Assembly: GCF_016097555.1 (NCBI RefSeq)
Contig: NC_054702.1
Span: 65,013,013 to 65,077,012 of the forward strand
Reading direction: 5' to 3'
DNA: 64,000 bases
Source: Gigantopelta aegis
Lineage: Eukaryota; Mollusca; Gastropoda; Neomphalida; Peltospiridae
The translations under genes and the position numbers were made by a program. Positions 42,931 to 56,300 of the stretch are shown here, in pieces. Within the stretch, counting starts at the first letter, position 1, and each line of letters begins with the position of its first letter. The notes under the pieces were generated by a model. It was not told the DNA's origin and ran no database searches. It saw only the letters and a program-made list of their open reading frames with translations.

Positions 42931-43672
42931 ATATAATATATATATATGTATAGATATTATTATTAAATGTATAAGTATAGTATATATTATTTTTGAACTG
43001 CCCGATTGAAAATTTAATTATAATTATGCACCTACTAATTATATTATAAAACAATAGAATGTTATAGGTTTAATTATAATTATGGTGCTTTTATATTAAT
43101 ATAAATATAAACATATGTAATGATAGACCCCAAATTATTTTTAACTTTGGCTCTGTTTTTAAGTGGTCTTACCACACTATTAAAAATTGTCACCCTCATC
43201 TCTTTCACACACTCCCCCCCCCCCCCCTCCCGCCCCGGAGTCGGTCACTGGCGCAGTCAGAGGCTGAATCCGGGGTGGGCGTGCCTGAACCCTTGTGGAT
43301 AGGGGCACGCAAAAAGAGTTTCCCAGTTCCCAGACACGACACTGGTACGATTTAGTCCGATTGTGGGAGTTGGGTTTAAGTATTTAGTGTATTGCCCTGG
43401 ACAGTGAGCATTAATTGTGTGACTTGTCATATCACTGATCTCCACACTCCGACCCACAGAACAGGAAAAGAATATCATCATATTTTAAACTACAGCGATT
43501 TAAATGGTTGTCTAATCTAAATGATAAAACCATTAGGATTTACAGAATCCATCTCTGCACAAGGCATTGAGATTCAAAAAGACGCTTTGACGACATCATG
43601 ACTACGTGTATGAGTCACTGAGGTGTGTTTCCCCACTTCGTTGTGTGTATGTATAATATATATATATATATA
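42931..43672. other. AT-rich spacer
   Basis: C-run at about 43215-43231. (TA)n at 43654-43672 is the insertion site of the Tc1-like element. No gene. Confidence 0.5.
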
Positions 43673-45282
43673 CTACTCAAAAGAATTTAAGGGTCAAAAA
43701 TTTATAACCAAATAAGTTTCAGAGTGTATTAGATTGATGATGTAAACTACACCAAACATTTTATTTATTGTTCCATATTTACAAAAAACCACAAATAAAC
43801 GTCACTGTATACAAGAAAGTCACATGACATGCTGTCAAAGTTGAAGGTTGTCAAACATGGATTTTACACATTAGAACATTCGTTTAATAGTGTGTGAATC
43901 CACCCCTGGTGCGAATACACTCGACACATCGTTGCCTCATGCTGTTGATCAGACGTCTGAAGAACTCTTGGGGAATGGCCTGCCACTCTGCCATAAGAAG
44001 TTGACCCAGATCATGAAGGTTGGCCGGAGAGGCATGGTTATCCCGAACTCTCCTGCCTAATTCGTCCCAGGCGTGCTCTATTGGGGCCAAGTCAGGCGAA
44101 TATGCTGGCCAATCCATCCTGGCGATACCTTGTTGTCTGAGAAAGTCCGTTACCACCCTGGAGCGGTGGGGTCTGGCATTGTCATCCTGCAGAACTGCCC
44201 CGCCGCCAATCTGCTGAAGGCCTGGGAGAACCAACGGCCGGATAATCTCATTCAGATAGCGGATTCCATTCAGATTGCCATCCACCACATAGAGGGGGGT
44301 CCTGTGGTGGATAGAGATGCCGCCCCACACCATGGCGCTGCCACCACCGAACCGGTGACGTTGTCTAACGTTAAAGTCAGCGAAGCGCTCCCCAGGACGT
44401 CTGTAGACACGAACCCGACCGTCGTTGAACTGGAGACTAAACCTGGACTCATCAATGAACATCACTCGACCCCACTGAACACGTTGCCACCGCAGATGAA
44501 GCGTGCACCAGTGACGTCTGGCCGTTCTGTGACGTGGTAGGAGTGGTGGTCGAACAGCCTGGCGACGGCAGCGTAGATTATTGGCTCTCAGACGATTGCG
44601 TATGGTTTGATCAGACACTCGAGTTCCAGTCGCAGTCCGCAGATTGTCACGTAATCGACGTGCAGTGGTTGTGCGTTGACGTAGAGCCATATTGGTGATG
44701 TAGCGGTCCTCTCTATTTGTAGTGCTTCGGGGTCTTCGGGGTCTTCCCGAACGTGGACGATTTCGAACAGAATTCGTTGTTTGGTACCGTTGCCACAGTC
44801 GGCCAACGACACTCTGACTGACACCAAGTCTCAGAGCAACATTTCTTTGCGTATTGCCATCCTGAAGCCAAGCAATAGCCCTTCCTCGATCTTCGATAAT
44901 CAGTTGAAGTCGTACCATTGTCGAATTTGGAGTGTGCACCGTACACGAACGCAAGCTCCAATTATACGGAAATTCAGCATTGGGAACGTGGAATACACGT
45001 GCAAAGCGTGCAAATGAAGCGCTTTGTGAAAAAGCAAGTTATGGGCACTTAGCAGACCTTTCGCTTTCGCCCTAATGTACGTGCAAATGTAAGCATGTTT
45101 TCGCCATTAGAACTAGTCGACAGTGTCAATGACAGTGGATTTTAATTCATTTATGGGTTGCTTAGACCCACTTTCGTCAAAATGGAACAATACCATGCGT
45201 GACATTATGGTCTAGCTAATATAATTGACATTCAGAAAATAATGTCGAAAATATCATCTGACCCTTAAATTCTTTTGAGTAG
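43673..45282 (-). mobile_element. Whole-looking Tc1/mariner-type element, DD34E
   Basis: The 1610-bp element is bounded by perfect 24-bp inverted repeats, CTACTCAAAAGAATTTAAGG plus GTCA (43673-43696) and its complement (45259-45282), each directly flanked by TA, the expected target duplication, inside a (TA)n tract. It carries one intact transposase gene on the reverse strand and nothing else. It looks young and possibly still able to move. Confidence 0.95.
43884..44918 (-). CDS. Tc1-like DD34E transposase, uninterrupted
   Basis: 344 residues, the usual Tc1 length (about 340). Residues 1-65 form the first helix-turn-helix (GNTQRNVALRLGVSQSVVGR) followed by the GRPR-type basic motif RSGRPRRPR. 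About 80-112 form the second (VSDQTIRNRLRANNL). The catalytic triad is D156 (FIDESRF), D246 (LQDDNARPH) and E281 (APIEHAW), with 34 residues between the last two. WGG at 198-200 and DWPAYSPDLAPIEH are also conserved. An earlier in-frame ATG at 44952-44954 exists, but MVRLQLI at 44918 matches the family start better. It cuts the terminal repeats and joins them to TA targets. Confidence 0.95.
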   Translation of the reverse strand: MVRLQLIIEDRGRAIAWLQDGNTQRNVALRLGVSQSVVGRLWQRYQTTNSVRNRPRSGRPRRPRSTTNREDRYITNMALRQRTTTARRLRDNLRTATGTRVSDQTIRNRLRANNLRCRRQAVRPPLLPRHRTARRHWCTLHLRWQRVQWGRVMFIDESRFSLQFNDGRVRVYRRPGERFADFNVRQRHRFGGGSAMVWGGISIHHRTPLYVVDGNLNGIRYLNEIIRPLVLPGLQQIGGGAVLQDDNARPHRSRVVTDFLRQQGIARMDWPAYSPDLAPIEHAWDELGRRVRDNHASPANLHDLGQLLMAEWQAIPQEFFRRLINSMRQRCVECIRTRGGFTHY

Positions 45283-45840
45283 TATATATAATATTTTTTA
45301 CACACCTGTTGGTGAGAACACCATGTGCTATTTTTTGATAACACATAGTTGTTTACATACGTACGTGTGTTAACAATTTCAAGACAGACGACTGGCTGCT
45401 CCTAGGTGATGACCAGGTCAACAATGTCATACGTCCAATAAAAAAACAGCGCGGTGAAAATCGATTACACTAGCAATCATGTGTCTGTGCAAAGGGTTGT
45501 AAATATCTTGTAGTCGATAAAGATATTAAAATTTGGTTAAAACCTGTTTTTTTGAAGATATGTAAGAAATAGAATAATACATTCGTGTCCGTTAGATACC
45601 ATTTATCTCAGAATTCGTTGTTTAAAAACGTATCACTCTCTTTCGTTCGTGTAGATACATTTTATTATAAACTCGTGAGATAAATGGTATCTAACCGCCG
45701 CTCATGTATTATTCTCTATATAATATGTAGAGGAAAATGATGTCAAATGTTCACTGAATTGACGAGCCCATAAAAGGCATATATATGAAAAAAATTAACC
45801 AAAACTACTGTCTTAAAGATATATATATATATATATATAT
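45283..45840. repeat. Dispersed repeat copy and large palindrome
   Basis: 45303-45437 is the inverse copy of 13384-13522. 45571-45717 is a palindrome: 'gataccatttatctca' faces 'tgagataaatggtatc' and the outer arms 'gaataatacattcgtgtccg' and 'cgctcatgtattattc' pair with a few mismatches. (TA)n at 45821-45842. Confidence 0.75.
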
Positions 45841-46589
45841 ATACTGTAAATCATCTATGTATTGCGTCATGAAAGTATTGCGAGCAGTCAACAATGACCA
45901 AAACTGCGTGTAGAAAGTACTGCGACCTCAGCTGATAGAACTGTATTTAAAACTTAACACAATAACGTTGTTTTATCATTAACCGCAAGGAGTGAAAACT
46001 TAGACGTGTTTTTTCAGTTAATTGGCAAGCTGACGTTTTGAGCTAAGCATTGCCACAGATGCAAATCTTTTCTTGACTTGTTACGCAAACGGTAATTCGA
46101 AATTAGATTTGTTCCGGCTGGCTGCACTGGTGAGCTGCAGCCAATGGATCTGTCCGTGAACGGAGATTTTAAATCTGCCATGAAGGAAAGGTTTACTCAG
46201 TGGTATGCTGATACTGTAGCTAAGAACTTGAAAGAAAAGAATGACAAAGGTGTTGACTTAAGAATACGTGTGATCAAGCCTATTCATGTTCGGTGGGTTG
46301 TGGTCTGCATGGATCAGTTGTCAAAAGACAAAGAAATGATTCTCAGGGGATGGTTTTTGGCAGGATTACTAGGCCAAAGTGAGTAATTGTGCAATTTACA
46401 AAGACTGAACATGTTTGCTTCTGACTGGTTGATTATTAAATTACTAAATAAAACTGATTTTTAATTATTTTGATACTTTGTTTTTCTTTTCTTTTTTTGA
46501 AAGACAAAAAAATCACCAACGACATAATACTGCGTGGAGAAAGTATTGCGATCTTTAGTTCATCGCAGTTTTCGCAGTACTTTGTTGTT

Positions 46590-46594
<5 letters not shown>
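45841..46594 (+). mobile_element. Pogo-type DNA transposon remnant
   Basis: Short GTATTGCG/CGCAGTA motifs occur near both ends ('gtattgcgtcatgaaagta' on the left, 'cgcagttttcgcagtac' on the right) in inverted orientation, around a C-terminal transposase fragment. Exact ends are masked by AT repeats. Confidence 0.6.
46096..46386 (+). pseudogene. C-terminal fragment of a pogo-like DDE_1 transposase
   Basis: It encodes VPAGCTGELQPMDLSVNGDF, which corresponds to the VPAGxTxxxQPLDVSVNKPFK motif of pogo/Tigger-type transposases, followed by KERFTQWYADTV and the final GWFLAGL motif with a stop at 46384-46386. The N-terminal DNA-binding and first catalytic parts are missing. Confidence 0.78.
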
Positions 46595-46847
<253 letters not shown>

Positions 46848-47635
46848 CTGAACAAAATAAGAAACTTCCGCTAACTTTGCTTGAACATAACTTAATTAAA
46901 ACAAACCGGGGGAATAATTGTTATATGCGTTTAAAGAGTGTTCCATGATGCATCGTTTGGTGCAAAAATCATGGCCATAGGTTAACAAAAACTGGGGGAA
47001 ATTTTGACCAAGTGTGGTAGGGGTTAAAAAACAACAACACCCACTTATTAACGGGTATGGCCACCTCTTGGAATTGACCACTGCAGTGCATCGCAGGCGC
47101 ATAGAATTGACTAAAGTATTGATTTCTGCCTGTGGAATATTGTTCCATTCCTGAATGAGCGCTTGACGAAGTTCGTTGACGTTAGCGGGTGGGTTGGGAT
47201 GACGCCTCAATCGTCTGTCCACTCGTTCGAAATCTTACGCGAAGATTTCGTATCGCTCGACTAGAACTCCCAACATGCCTTGCAACGTCTTCTTGGGTAT
47301 TCTTGGCATGCTAAAAATGCTACAATGTAAAAAAACTTTATTTTTTTTTACAAATTTTGAAGCGTTTTCGTTCACTTGACAACAATGTCAGTAAGACGAG
47401 TAAAACAAATTAACCGAATACTACACGGGACATGTCGAACCATGCATGCACGTGCAAATTGAATTTCACGTTGTTGACGATTAACAGTGCAAAAATAATC
47501 GATAAAATTCATGAATCCTGATAATACAGCTCAAGGCTAATACTACCTATATAATTTCATTACACAATGAATTCTTTAACACAACAAATACTATAATATA
47601 TTATGTACAAATCGGAAGTTTCTTTTTTTGTTCAG
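46848..47635 (-). mobile_element. Internally deleted Tc1-like element
   Basis: The 23-bp inverted ends CTGAACAAAATAAGAAACTT plus CCG (46848-46870) and its complement (47613-47635) differ at one base and are flanked by TA. Reverse-strand coding remnants are the N-terminal helix-turn-helix (MPRIPKKTLQGMLGV, from about 47310) and, directly after it, the C-terminal end (DRRLRRHPNPPANVNELRQ to SMRLRCTAVV at 47222-46896), so the DDE catalytic core is deleted. At 788 bp it is a step towards a MITE and could only move with help from a full relative. It is a different subfamily from the element at 43673. Confidence 0.85.
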
Positions 47636-47639
47636 TATA

Positions 47640-47805
<166 letters not shown>

Positions 47806-48084
47806 TGTTAATATATTATCCAAGTCGAACCATGAATTATCGCTTAGGTTTTAGTCGAAGAAAATGTATTGAGTGAGACCCTGTGGTCATAATATATTCG
47901 GAGCTAAACATTAACAAAAGAACGTGATTTTAAAATATGTATATATTTTTAAACTATATTTTTAATAAAAAATATGAATTGCCAAAGAAAGACTGTGGAA
48001 TGAAAGAAAAGAAAAGAAAAAAGCAAATTGAATTAAAAAACAAAAACAGGACCGCAGTGAAGATAAAGCGTCCTGGGTTTCAAC

Positions 48085-48246
48085 ATGGACGACTGTGATC
48101 TTGAAAAATTGGCAGTGAAGCCTGGGAAGTTAACTCCTGCATTTCACAAAAATACTTTAGAATATAACGTAATAATTGCGAGCGATGTAGATAAAATATT
48201 TATAGATCCTTTGACAAGTGACAGCGGTGCATCATATTCGATACCA
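48085..48246 (+). CDS. U-box-like gene exon 1
   Basis: ATG with context caacATGG; it encodes MDDCDLEKLAVKPGKLTPAF and ends YSIP at donor acca|gtaggt, phase 0. It is the first half of cadherin-like repeat 1. Confidence 0.82.
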
Positions 48247-50207
48247 GTAGGTTATTTTTTTATTTGGGCCAAAAAGGCTGTCACAGTGTTACTGAGTGTA
48301 CACTCGGTAACACTGACTGTAGTCTACAGCCTGTACGTTCCTAACTGCTTAAGACTTCAAATTACGCTAGGCCTGTTTTCTTGTGCAGGGTTCACACAAT
48401 CAAAATCAGATTATTATTTTTTGTCATTCATTTGTGAATATTTTCATTAACAGTAAAGTTCAGACAAATATCCATAGTCCGTCCCATGGCATAGGCTGAT
48501 AGGGGACGCCTTTTTCTAAATAATAGGATACTATCATAACTATGAAATTTACAACAAGTCACTGGTCAGTGGCATAGGAAGGTGCCAAAAGTGTGTGTGT
48601 GGGGGGGGGGGGGGGGGGGGGGGGGGCGCACTTATATTTACACACTTTTACACTATTATAAAGAAAATATAAAGCAAAATATCTGAAAAGTGGGGTGGCA
48701 CATGCCCCCTTGCCCCCCCCTCCCCCCCCCACACACACACTTCCTATGCCCGTGCTGGTGAGGAGTGCAAGGGGTGCAGCAGTGATGGGATTTTTCATAT
48801 ATTTATATATGTGTGTGTGCACACACCCCACACACACGCACGTAATATGGCACTTAATTCCTACACCCATGCAAGTTATGTATTTCTGAGCTGATTGATT
48901 TGTAAATTTCACCCAAAAATAGTTGGTGTTTTGTGTTATTTCCTAAACACTTACTTTTCTTCTTACATCAAACCAACTTGAAATTATTAACAAAAAACAT
49001 TTTTATAGAATGATGGGAAGGACTATAAATACAACCTTTACAACTACAAACTACTAAAACCATTAATTTTACTAAGTTGTTTTTATTCAAGTAAATTTAT
49101 ATAAATACATTTGAGTGTATAAACTGTTAATTAAGAATACGTTCATTAGAAAATTTATATTTAACAAACTATTCACTGGTGTATTGACATCAAGTGTTGA
49201 TAGTGATGATGAGTAAAAAAGATGTGAACTCACTACTCTTCATAGGCATAGGAAGCGAGGTGGGGAGGGCAAGTGGTTGCTTTTCTTGATCCAGTAGCAG
49301 CAGCGATGTTATATATATATATATGTATGTGTGTGTGCGTGAGAGACTGCCATCAGTGATTAATCACAGAGAAAATAAACATTTTAAGTATTTTTTGTCC
49401 CAGTCGTCAAAATTGAAAAAATAATTATAAAATGGCACCCATTTTCCGTCATATTAAAATGATTCATCATCACTAATTTCTGTAAGTTTTTATCAGGATG
49501 AAATCGTCCGCAGTTCCAGAACTACAATGTACACAAACTACTTTGAACTTTTTTCTTTTTTAAAAAAATAAATCTTTGCAGATTTAGTTTTTCACTTTCA
49601 GTACGAGCAAAAATAAAAATAATAACTAGCTAAATAATTCACTATTATATATTATGTGCATGTACTTGTACTTGCTTATCTATGCTGTTTTAGTTTTTTT
49701 TGCTTTTTTTAAAGGGACATTCCTGAGTTTGCTGCAATTTTTAAGATGATATCGACTAACAGAGACTTTTTAACGAATGTAATTACGTATCAAATATATT
49801 TTTCTGCATAAAATATTAGTGGATACATATTAAACGTGTTTCTGATTGTTCTTATATTTGTACTAGGTTAAATTTAATTTAATTTCCTAAAATATATTTT
49901 TTATATATATACGAAATTATTTGAAGACACAGTCGAGTTTGGACTTCTTACAAATATTAAGATGACCAGAAACACATTGAATATACAGACACTGATATTC
50001 TAAACAAGAAAATACATTTAATATGTAAGTTTAATCGTAGAAATATTTTATTAGTCGGAAACATCTTACAATGCAGCAAACTCAGGAATGTCCATTTAAA
50101 GCAGTGATACCTCTTTCTGTAACATGTGTTTAGTTAAATAATCAACAGTACCGGGGTAGGCCTATACAGTATATTAAGTATTTGTGCTTATTCAAGTTAT
50201 TCCATAT

Positions 50208-50268
<61 letters not shown>

Positions 50269-50282
50269 TGTATGTATGTATG

Positions 50283-50333
<51 letters not shown>

Positions 50334-53300
50334 TCATCAAAGATTTGACATTATCAAAATAATAATAAACATTACAGAAATATGTCTTCACATACATCTT
50401 TCTTTTAGACTTCTATAATGTGTACATGACACCCATATATTATGTACTCCAGAATGCATCTAAAGACAACTGAATAAAAATCAAATATGGGAGAGACTAT
50501 CCTACCCCTAGTATTGTCACCCCCAAATTATTTTACCAACCCTCTGAACTCAAATCCTGGGGGACACATTGCCCATTGCAAGTATCCCAGACACAACACG
50601 CTAACATGGCATGGCAAAGATGCAATTTTTGTTTTCTAGTCAAGATATAATTTTATATTTATAATTATTTTACAAGTGATCATTAAAAATAAAGTATCTT
50701 GCTCAAAAAATAGTTTATATAAATGTATGTATGGTAATTGGCATACTTGTACTACTTGTGGAAAGTATCATGAATAAATCAAACCGAAAAAGAAAAAAAC
50801 AACCCATCCCATCCCTAGCAGTTAAAAACCGAAAAGACTTTCCTGTCAACAGCTATGGATTCTTTTTACGTCCACAATATTTTTTTTTTTTTTTTTTGTT
50901 ACGTTAACTAATTGGAATATATTTTATTTTACATACTCTAACTGAAAAATGGAGAATATTCTTTCTGTACAAATCGTAGTTTTGTTTTTGTTGTTAGCTG
51001 AATGCAGTTTGTGACATCGATGGTAGTTCACCAAGGTAAAGGTCTATGGTCTAGTTTGTAGGGTTTTTTGTTGGACCTCCGACATTCATCAGTTGAAGCT
51101 CCATAGCAACGTTGTAAAATTCTGCCAGTTTTCGAAGCCGAGTCTTAAAATCATGGAATTGACTATTTCATGGAAAATATGAGAAGTATCAACAAAGAAA
51201 CTTAACCCTAACCGTAACCCTACCCCACGAGATGATCCTGTTAGTGGAAAGTAGATCAAATTAGCAGGTGGGCCTTGCTCAAATATTGCTCAATATCTGC
51301 ATAGCTGTCAGTATTGTGTCAATATAGGTGATGTGTCAATACCGTATACCGTACCAAATCCAAGGTAAATCACCCACAAAATATCGATATCGATACCAAA
51401 CCAAAAATGTCTATACCACCCAGCTCTAACAACTAATTTATGTTCCTTTGCATGTCACTGATTTTTAATTTTGTTTTTAATTTTAATTCTTTTTTAATTT
51501 TGTCTTTCTCTGTTTCAGATTAGTGGAGGTAGCAAACAAATCACACTGAAGGAAGGTGCTGTGACTGACATAAAAATCGATGTTTCAGCAGAGGATGGAA
51601 CGACAAAGTCTTATGTGATCCATGCGAAGCGGTTATCGGCAAAAGATGCCAGTCTGACATCGTTGATCATCAGCTCTGGGAAGCTGGACCCAGCCTTTTC
51701 TCCAGACCGTTTTGATTACACATGTATGTTTGACTGATACCGTTAGAATAAGTTTAGAGTCTGTGATGCTTAGTTATTAGGCAGTGTAAAATATTTTTGG
51801 CTATTGCAGGGTGGGTTTTTTTTTTGGCCATTAAATTGCTTATAAATTATTAATTTTGTCAAGCTGACGATTTTCAGTGGTTCAAAAACATCAATGGGAA
51901 TGGTAGGAGTGTTGTACAGATAGCCACAAGAGAGGGGTATATTTCATGGGGGGTGGGGGAGTAGCCCAATGGTAAAGTCCTCACTTGATGTGTGGTTGGT
52001 CTGGGATAGATCCTTGTCAGTGGGCCCACTGGGCTATTTCTCATTCCAGCCAGTGCACCACATCTGGAATATCAAAGGCTGTGGTATGTACTACCCTGTC
52101 AGTGGGATCGTGCATATAAAAGAACCCTTGCTGCTAATAGAAAAGAGTAGCCCATGAAGTGGTGACACCAGGTTTCCTCTCTATCTGTGCGGTCCTTAAC
52201 CATATGTCTAACTCCATATAACCGTAAATAGAATGTGTTGTGTGCATCGTTAAATAAAACATTTGTTTCTTTCATAATTGGAAAGATAATGAAATGTAAA
52301 TCAAAGGGGAAAGGGACCAGTTGGATTTTTAAAATATGGAAAATTGAATGTGTTCATAATTATCCTATATAGGGTTTAAAGTATTTCGAAATGCATTTTA
52401 TTCAAAACAGAAACGGTTCATATCTCTGTGAAACCTCATACATGTATACATAAAAGATCCCTTAATTGCTGCTATCCAATGGCAGTAGCCTATGTGGTGG
52501 CAACAGGTTTTCTCACTCATTATCTAGACCAAGTGTCAAAATGACCATATATTAGATAGAAAATAGCCATACATAAATCCTTTAATAATATCTTAGGGTT
52601 ATGTATTTTCCATGACGCTCTGAGACCCAGCCTCTATTTAAGGCAGGATTCAATTTTTTGACATGCAAAATTTTGTCACATAACCTTATTGTACAGTCAG
52701 ATTATAATGTAGGCTTCCAAACATTTTGATACAAGTGGAAACCTTTTATGTCACTGAGAAATGAAAAAAACCTTTTCCTTTCCTGTTCTCGCCATGCAGT
52801 TGTAAGCTTTTGACATTATGCAATGGAAATGACGAGTAGAACTTGGTCATTTACCTAACAAAGCTACAATAGCAGAAGTTGACCTTTAACGAAGACAGGC
52901 ATCTATTTAAGAATTTACAGTACTGGTTCAAATTATTCTGAGATATCATTCAACAAATAATCCTTTTCTCGACACTGCTGCTTTTAAAGGATACTTTTTG
53001 CATTATAAAACAAGGATCTATAGAAATTTTGAGCTATTCTAAAAACCTTGTGTAAATCAAAACATACGGTTCAGATGTTTTAAGTTAATCTTTTGTCCAT
53101 GTTTTCCCCTACAGGCTTATTGCCATGTGATATTACTGAGGTGTTAATCACACCTACAGCACCTGATACAAAGATCACTCTGATGGTTGGAAGCCAAAAA
53201 CCTGACACTCCGACAGATCTTAATTTTGGTGACACCATCATCCCTATTCAAGTTACTTCTGCTGATGGGTCCACTACGCAGGTACATACATATAGCTAGT

Positions 53301-56300
53301 AGAGAACTAGTAAATACAGCCAACATGCATTATACAGCCATCCAAGGAAGGATACTTTTATGGCAGGTGGTTGTATTAGACAGGTCATACTGTGTTAAAA
53401 TAGACGATTTGGGAGAATATTGGAAGTGACAGAATATGAAGAGTTTAGATGCAAAAACCGATAAATGCATTTTAGTAATTTTCTGCAAAAGAGTCCAAAA
53501 TAGGTGATCTTAATTTGAAATAAATAATGTAAATAAAGGAGATAATTTTTAAAAAACGAGTACGAACATCTGAACATAACGCCTTTAACTGAGTAATGAT
53601 AGTAGAAGTCTGTTTTTGGATAAAATGGTGTTTATCGGTTTTTGTGCCTGAACTCTTCATATGTATGAGTCATGTTTCTACATAAATATTTCAGATATTA
53701 ATAAATAATAAACATTTGTGAAATATTTAAAAGATTTAGTAAATATTTGTAAACATATATTAAATATTAATTTAACAGACCCTAGTTTTTAAACACTCCC
53801 AATATTAGATCCATTTTTGATAATTGTACTTGGAAATTACTTACATTTTATTGTTTAAAATATCAATTTCTATACATCTGAATGATTCTGGTCATCCTGG
53901 TGTTTGTAATATATACAGCGAAATAAATTTTTCATACTTATAAAAACACACGTGCTCCAGAGAAGTAACAGCTACGGATAAAAGCTCTAGTTTAATTTCA
54001 GAGGATATTTCTACGTTGCAACATCACAGACTCTTATGTCACTTTATTGTATCTTGATAGAGATCAACCAAACTTACTGTCCATCTTACACATGCTGAGA
54101 CTAGGGTCTGTCACTTTAAATATATGTAATAAATATTTAGAAAATTTAATTTATATCGGAGGCAGAAGATCTCTCAGTTTTACAAAATATTACATTTTCA
54201 AATTAACTTTCTTTCAGGTTTACAATATACATATTACACGGAAACCATTTCCTCGATTTGTGAAGATTATGGACAAAGATTTGGCTCTTAATTATGAATG
54301 CCCAATAACATTATGTCCCCTGTACCGACCAATCTCGATCAAGGGAAGTCAGCCTCTTCATGTTTTCTCGGCACCTTTGATTGATGAATATACAAAAACA
54401 TCTAAGTTTGATCCACTGAGTAACATGCCTCTGGCATCAGACTGGAGAGTGGAAAACCATGAGTTGGATGCAAAAATATCATCACTGTCTGGCTGTGTTC
54501 CTCTCACATATGGAGGTAGGTGTAATCATTGCCTGTATTCATCATAAAATGTTTAAAATGCAAAAGGGTTTAGTAATTTAAGCTGCTGTATGTAATGAAC
54601 AATAATTTTAAGCTGAACAATGACGTAATAAACAAAAGGTAAAGTTAAACTTTGTTTTGTTTAACATCACAACTAGAGCACCTGTTGGATGTCAAACATT
54701 TGATAATTCTTACACATATAGTCTTCAGAGGAAACCCTCTTCAATTTTTCCATAAGTAGCAAGGGATCTTTTATATGTACTTTCTCACAGACAAGACAGC
54801 ACATACCATTACCTTTGATATACCAGTCGTAGGGGATTGGTTGGACCAGGAAAAATTCAATCAGAGAATTATTCCATTGAAGGGATTCGATCATTTGACC
54901 CTGCTTCACTGGACAAAAGACTGTGACAAAGACCATAACATATAATTACCATAATCCGGCATCTGATGTGCAGTTAGTCACAGGACTGATGCTTCTTAGT
55001 GGACCCGTTGAATTGGGTTATTTCCTATTCCAAGATGAGCTCTAGATTGAGGTACAGGTACTAAAGATCATGGTACAATTTAATACATGCTATCATGTTT
55101 GGAAGATGCATTTGTGGCACTAACAGATCAAGATGAAATGCCATTAATACTTCTATTTGTTTAATTTTTTCATCAAAATAATATTATTATTACTTTACAT
55201 TTTTTGCAACCTTAAGTTTTAAATTCCTTCTTGGATTGGATTGCCTATATCCAATTAAAGTTCAAGCACGTCTTTCACGGGCAAAGTCTCTGGCCTAGCC
55301 AGTGACTGGGTTCAGGACAGAAAGGGGTGGGGTAGGGTGAATTGGAAAAGGACAGAATTTTGGAATAGCAATTAGAGAAAAAGATAATATATATATTTTT
55401 TTTAATTAAAAAATTAACTAGCCAAAAATAAAAAAGAATTGACTTCTCAGTCAAATATTTATATAATTTGGAGCATTTTAGAATGACAGTCCAAAAATAA
55501 ATGTGAGAAAGAAGAGAGGATCGAACTATTCAATTATTCCTTCTTACATGTGCTGCTTATTTTTGTATTCCAAGGGAAGTAATGCTGCATTAATTGTGCC
55601 TGATTCTTAAATTATTGTTCTTTGTTCAATAAATTCTATTCTTTCTTTTTTTAAAAGGCAGTTACATCTGTTACAATTAATAGTGAAATGGTGAATTTTC
55701 TGCTGTGAAATATATGAAGGGTGCATTTCCAAAATGCTATATATCCATTTACTTCACTTTGATAAAAACATGGCTTTAATATTCAACAGTATAAAATAGT
55801 GTATATCATACAAGGTATAGTTTTAACACTCTGTTCAATGTATATATTGTGCATTTTGATAGAAACTTTATTGTCGTATTGTTGAGTATAGTTTCACTAA
55901 TAACGGCAAAATCTAGAAATTGGTATATATTGCATTATAGAAATGACGTTTTCATATAATTTCCTGCAAGACATGATTACTGTTATAAATGTATTATTTT
56001 TTATGGATTTATATTCTTTGTTAGGACAATCACAGGTTACTGCACTTGGAAAACTTGGATCTGTTTTGAAATCATGTGATACACCACTTAAATCAGAGGT
56101 TTGTTTTTGTTCTGTTGGGGGGGTTTTCTACATATATTTGTTATTGTAATTTTAGGAAAACGTTATTTTATGAGGAATTTAATGATGAGAAACTGACAGA
56201 AACATGCACTTTTTCCAATGTATCACACAACAATATGTAACATCTTCAGTCCATATAATACTTAATTTTTTAGAATGTATATTCTCGTCTGTTAAATATT

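Noticed and set aside
44073-44540. 155-codon forward open frame inside the Tc1-like element
   Set aside because: Antisense shadow of the transposase gene, which has full catalytic and DNA-binding motifs.
48085-48450. Exon 1 of the U-box-like gene read through as a 121-codon protein
   Set aside because: After the donor at 48247 the frame becomes a hydrophobic low-similarity stretch, whereas splicing to 51519 completes the beta-sandwich repeat exactly.
54047-54217. Upstream extension of U-box exon 4
   Set aside because: It is MITE-D sequence and intron; the acceptor at 54216-54217 and domain continuity from exon 3 set the exon start.
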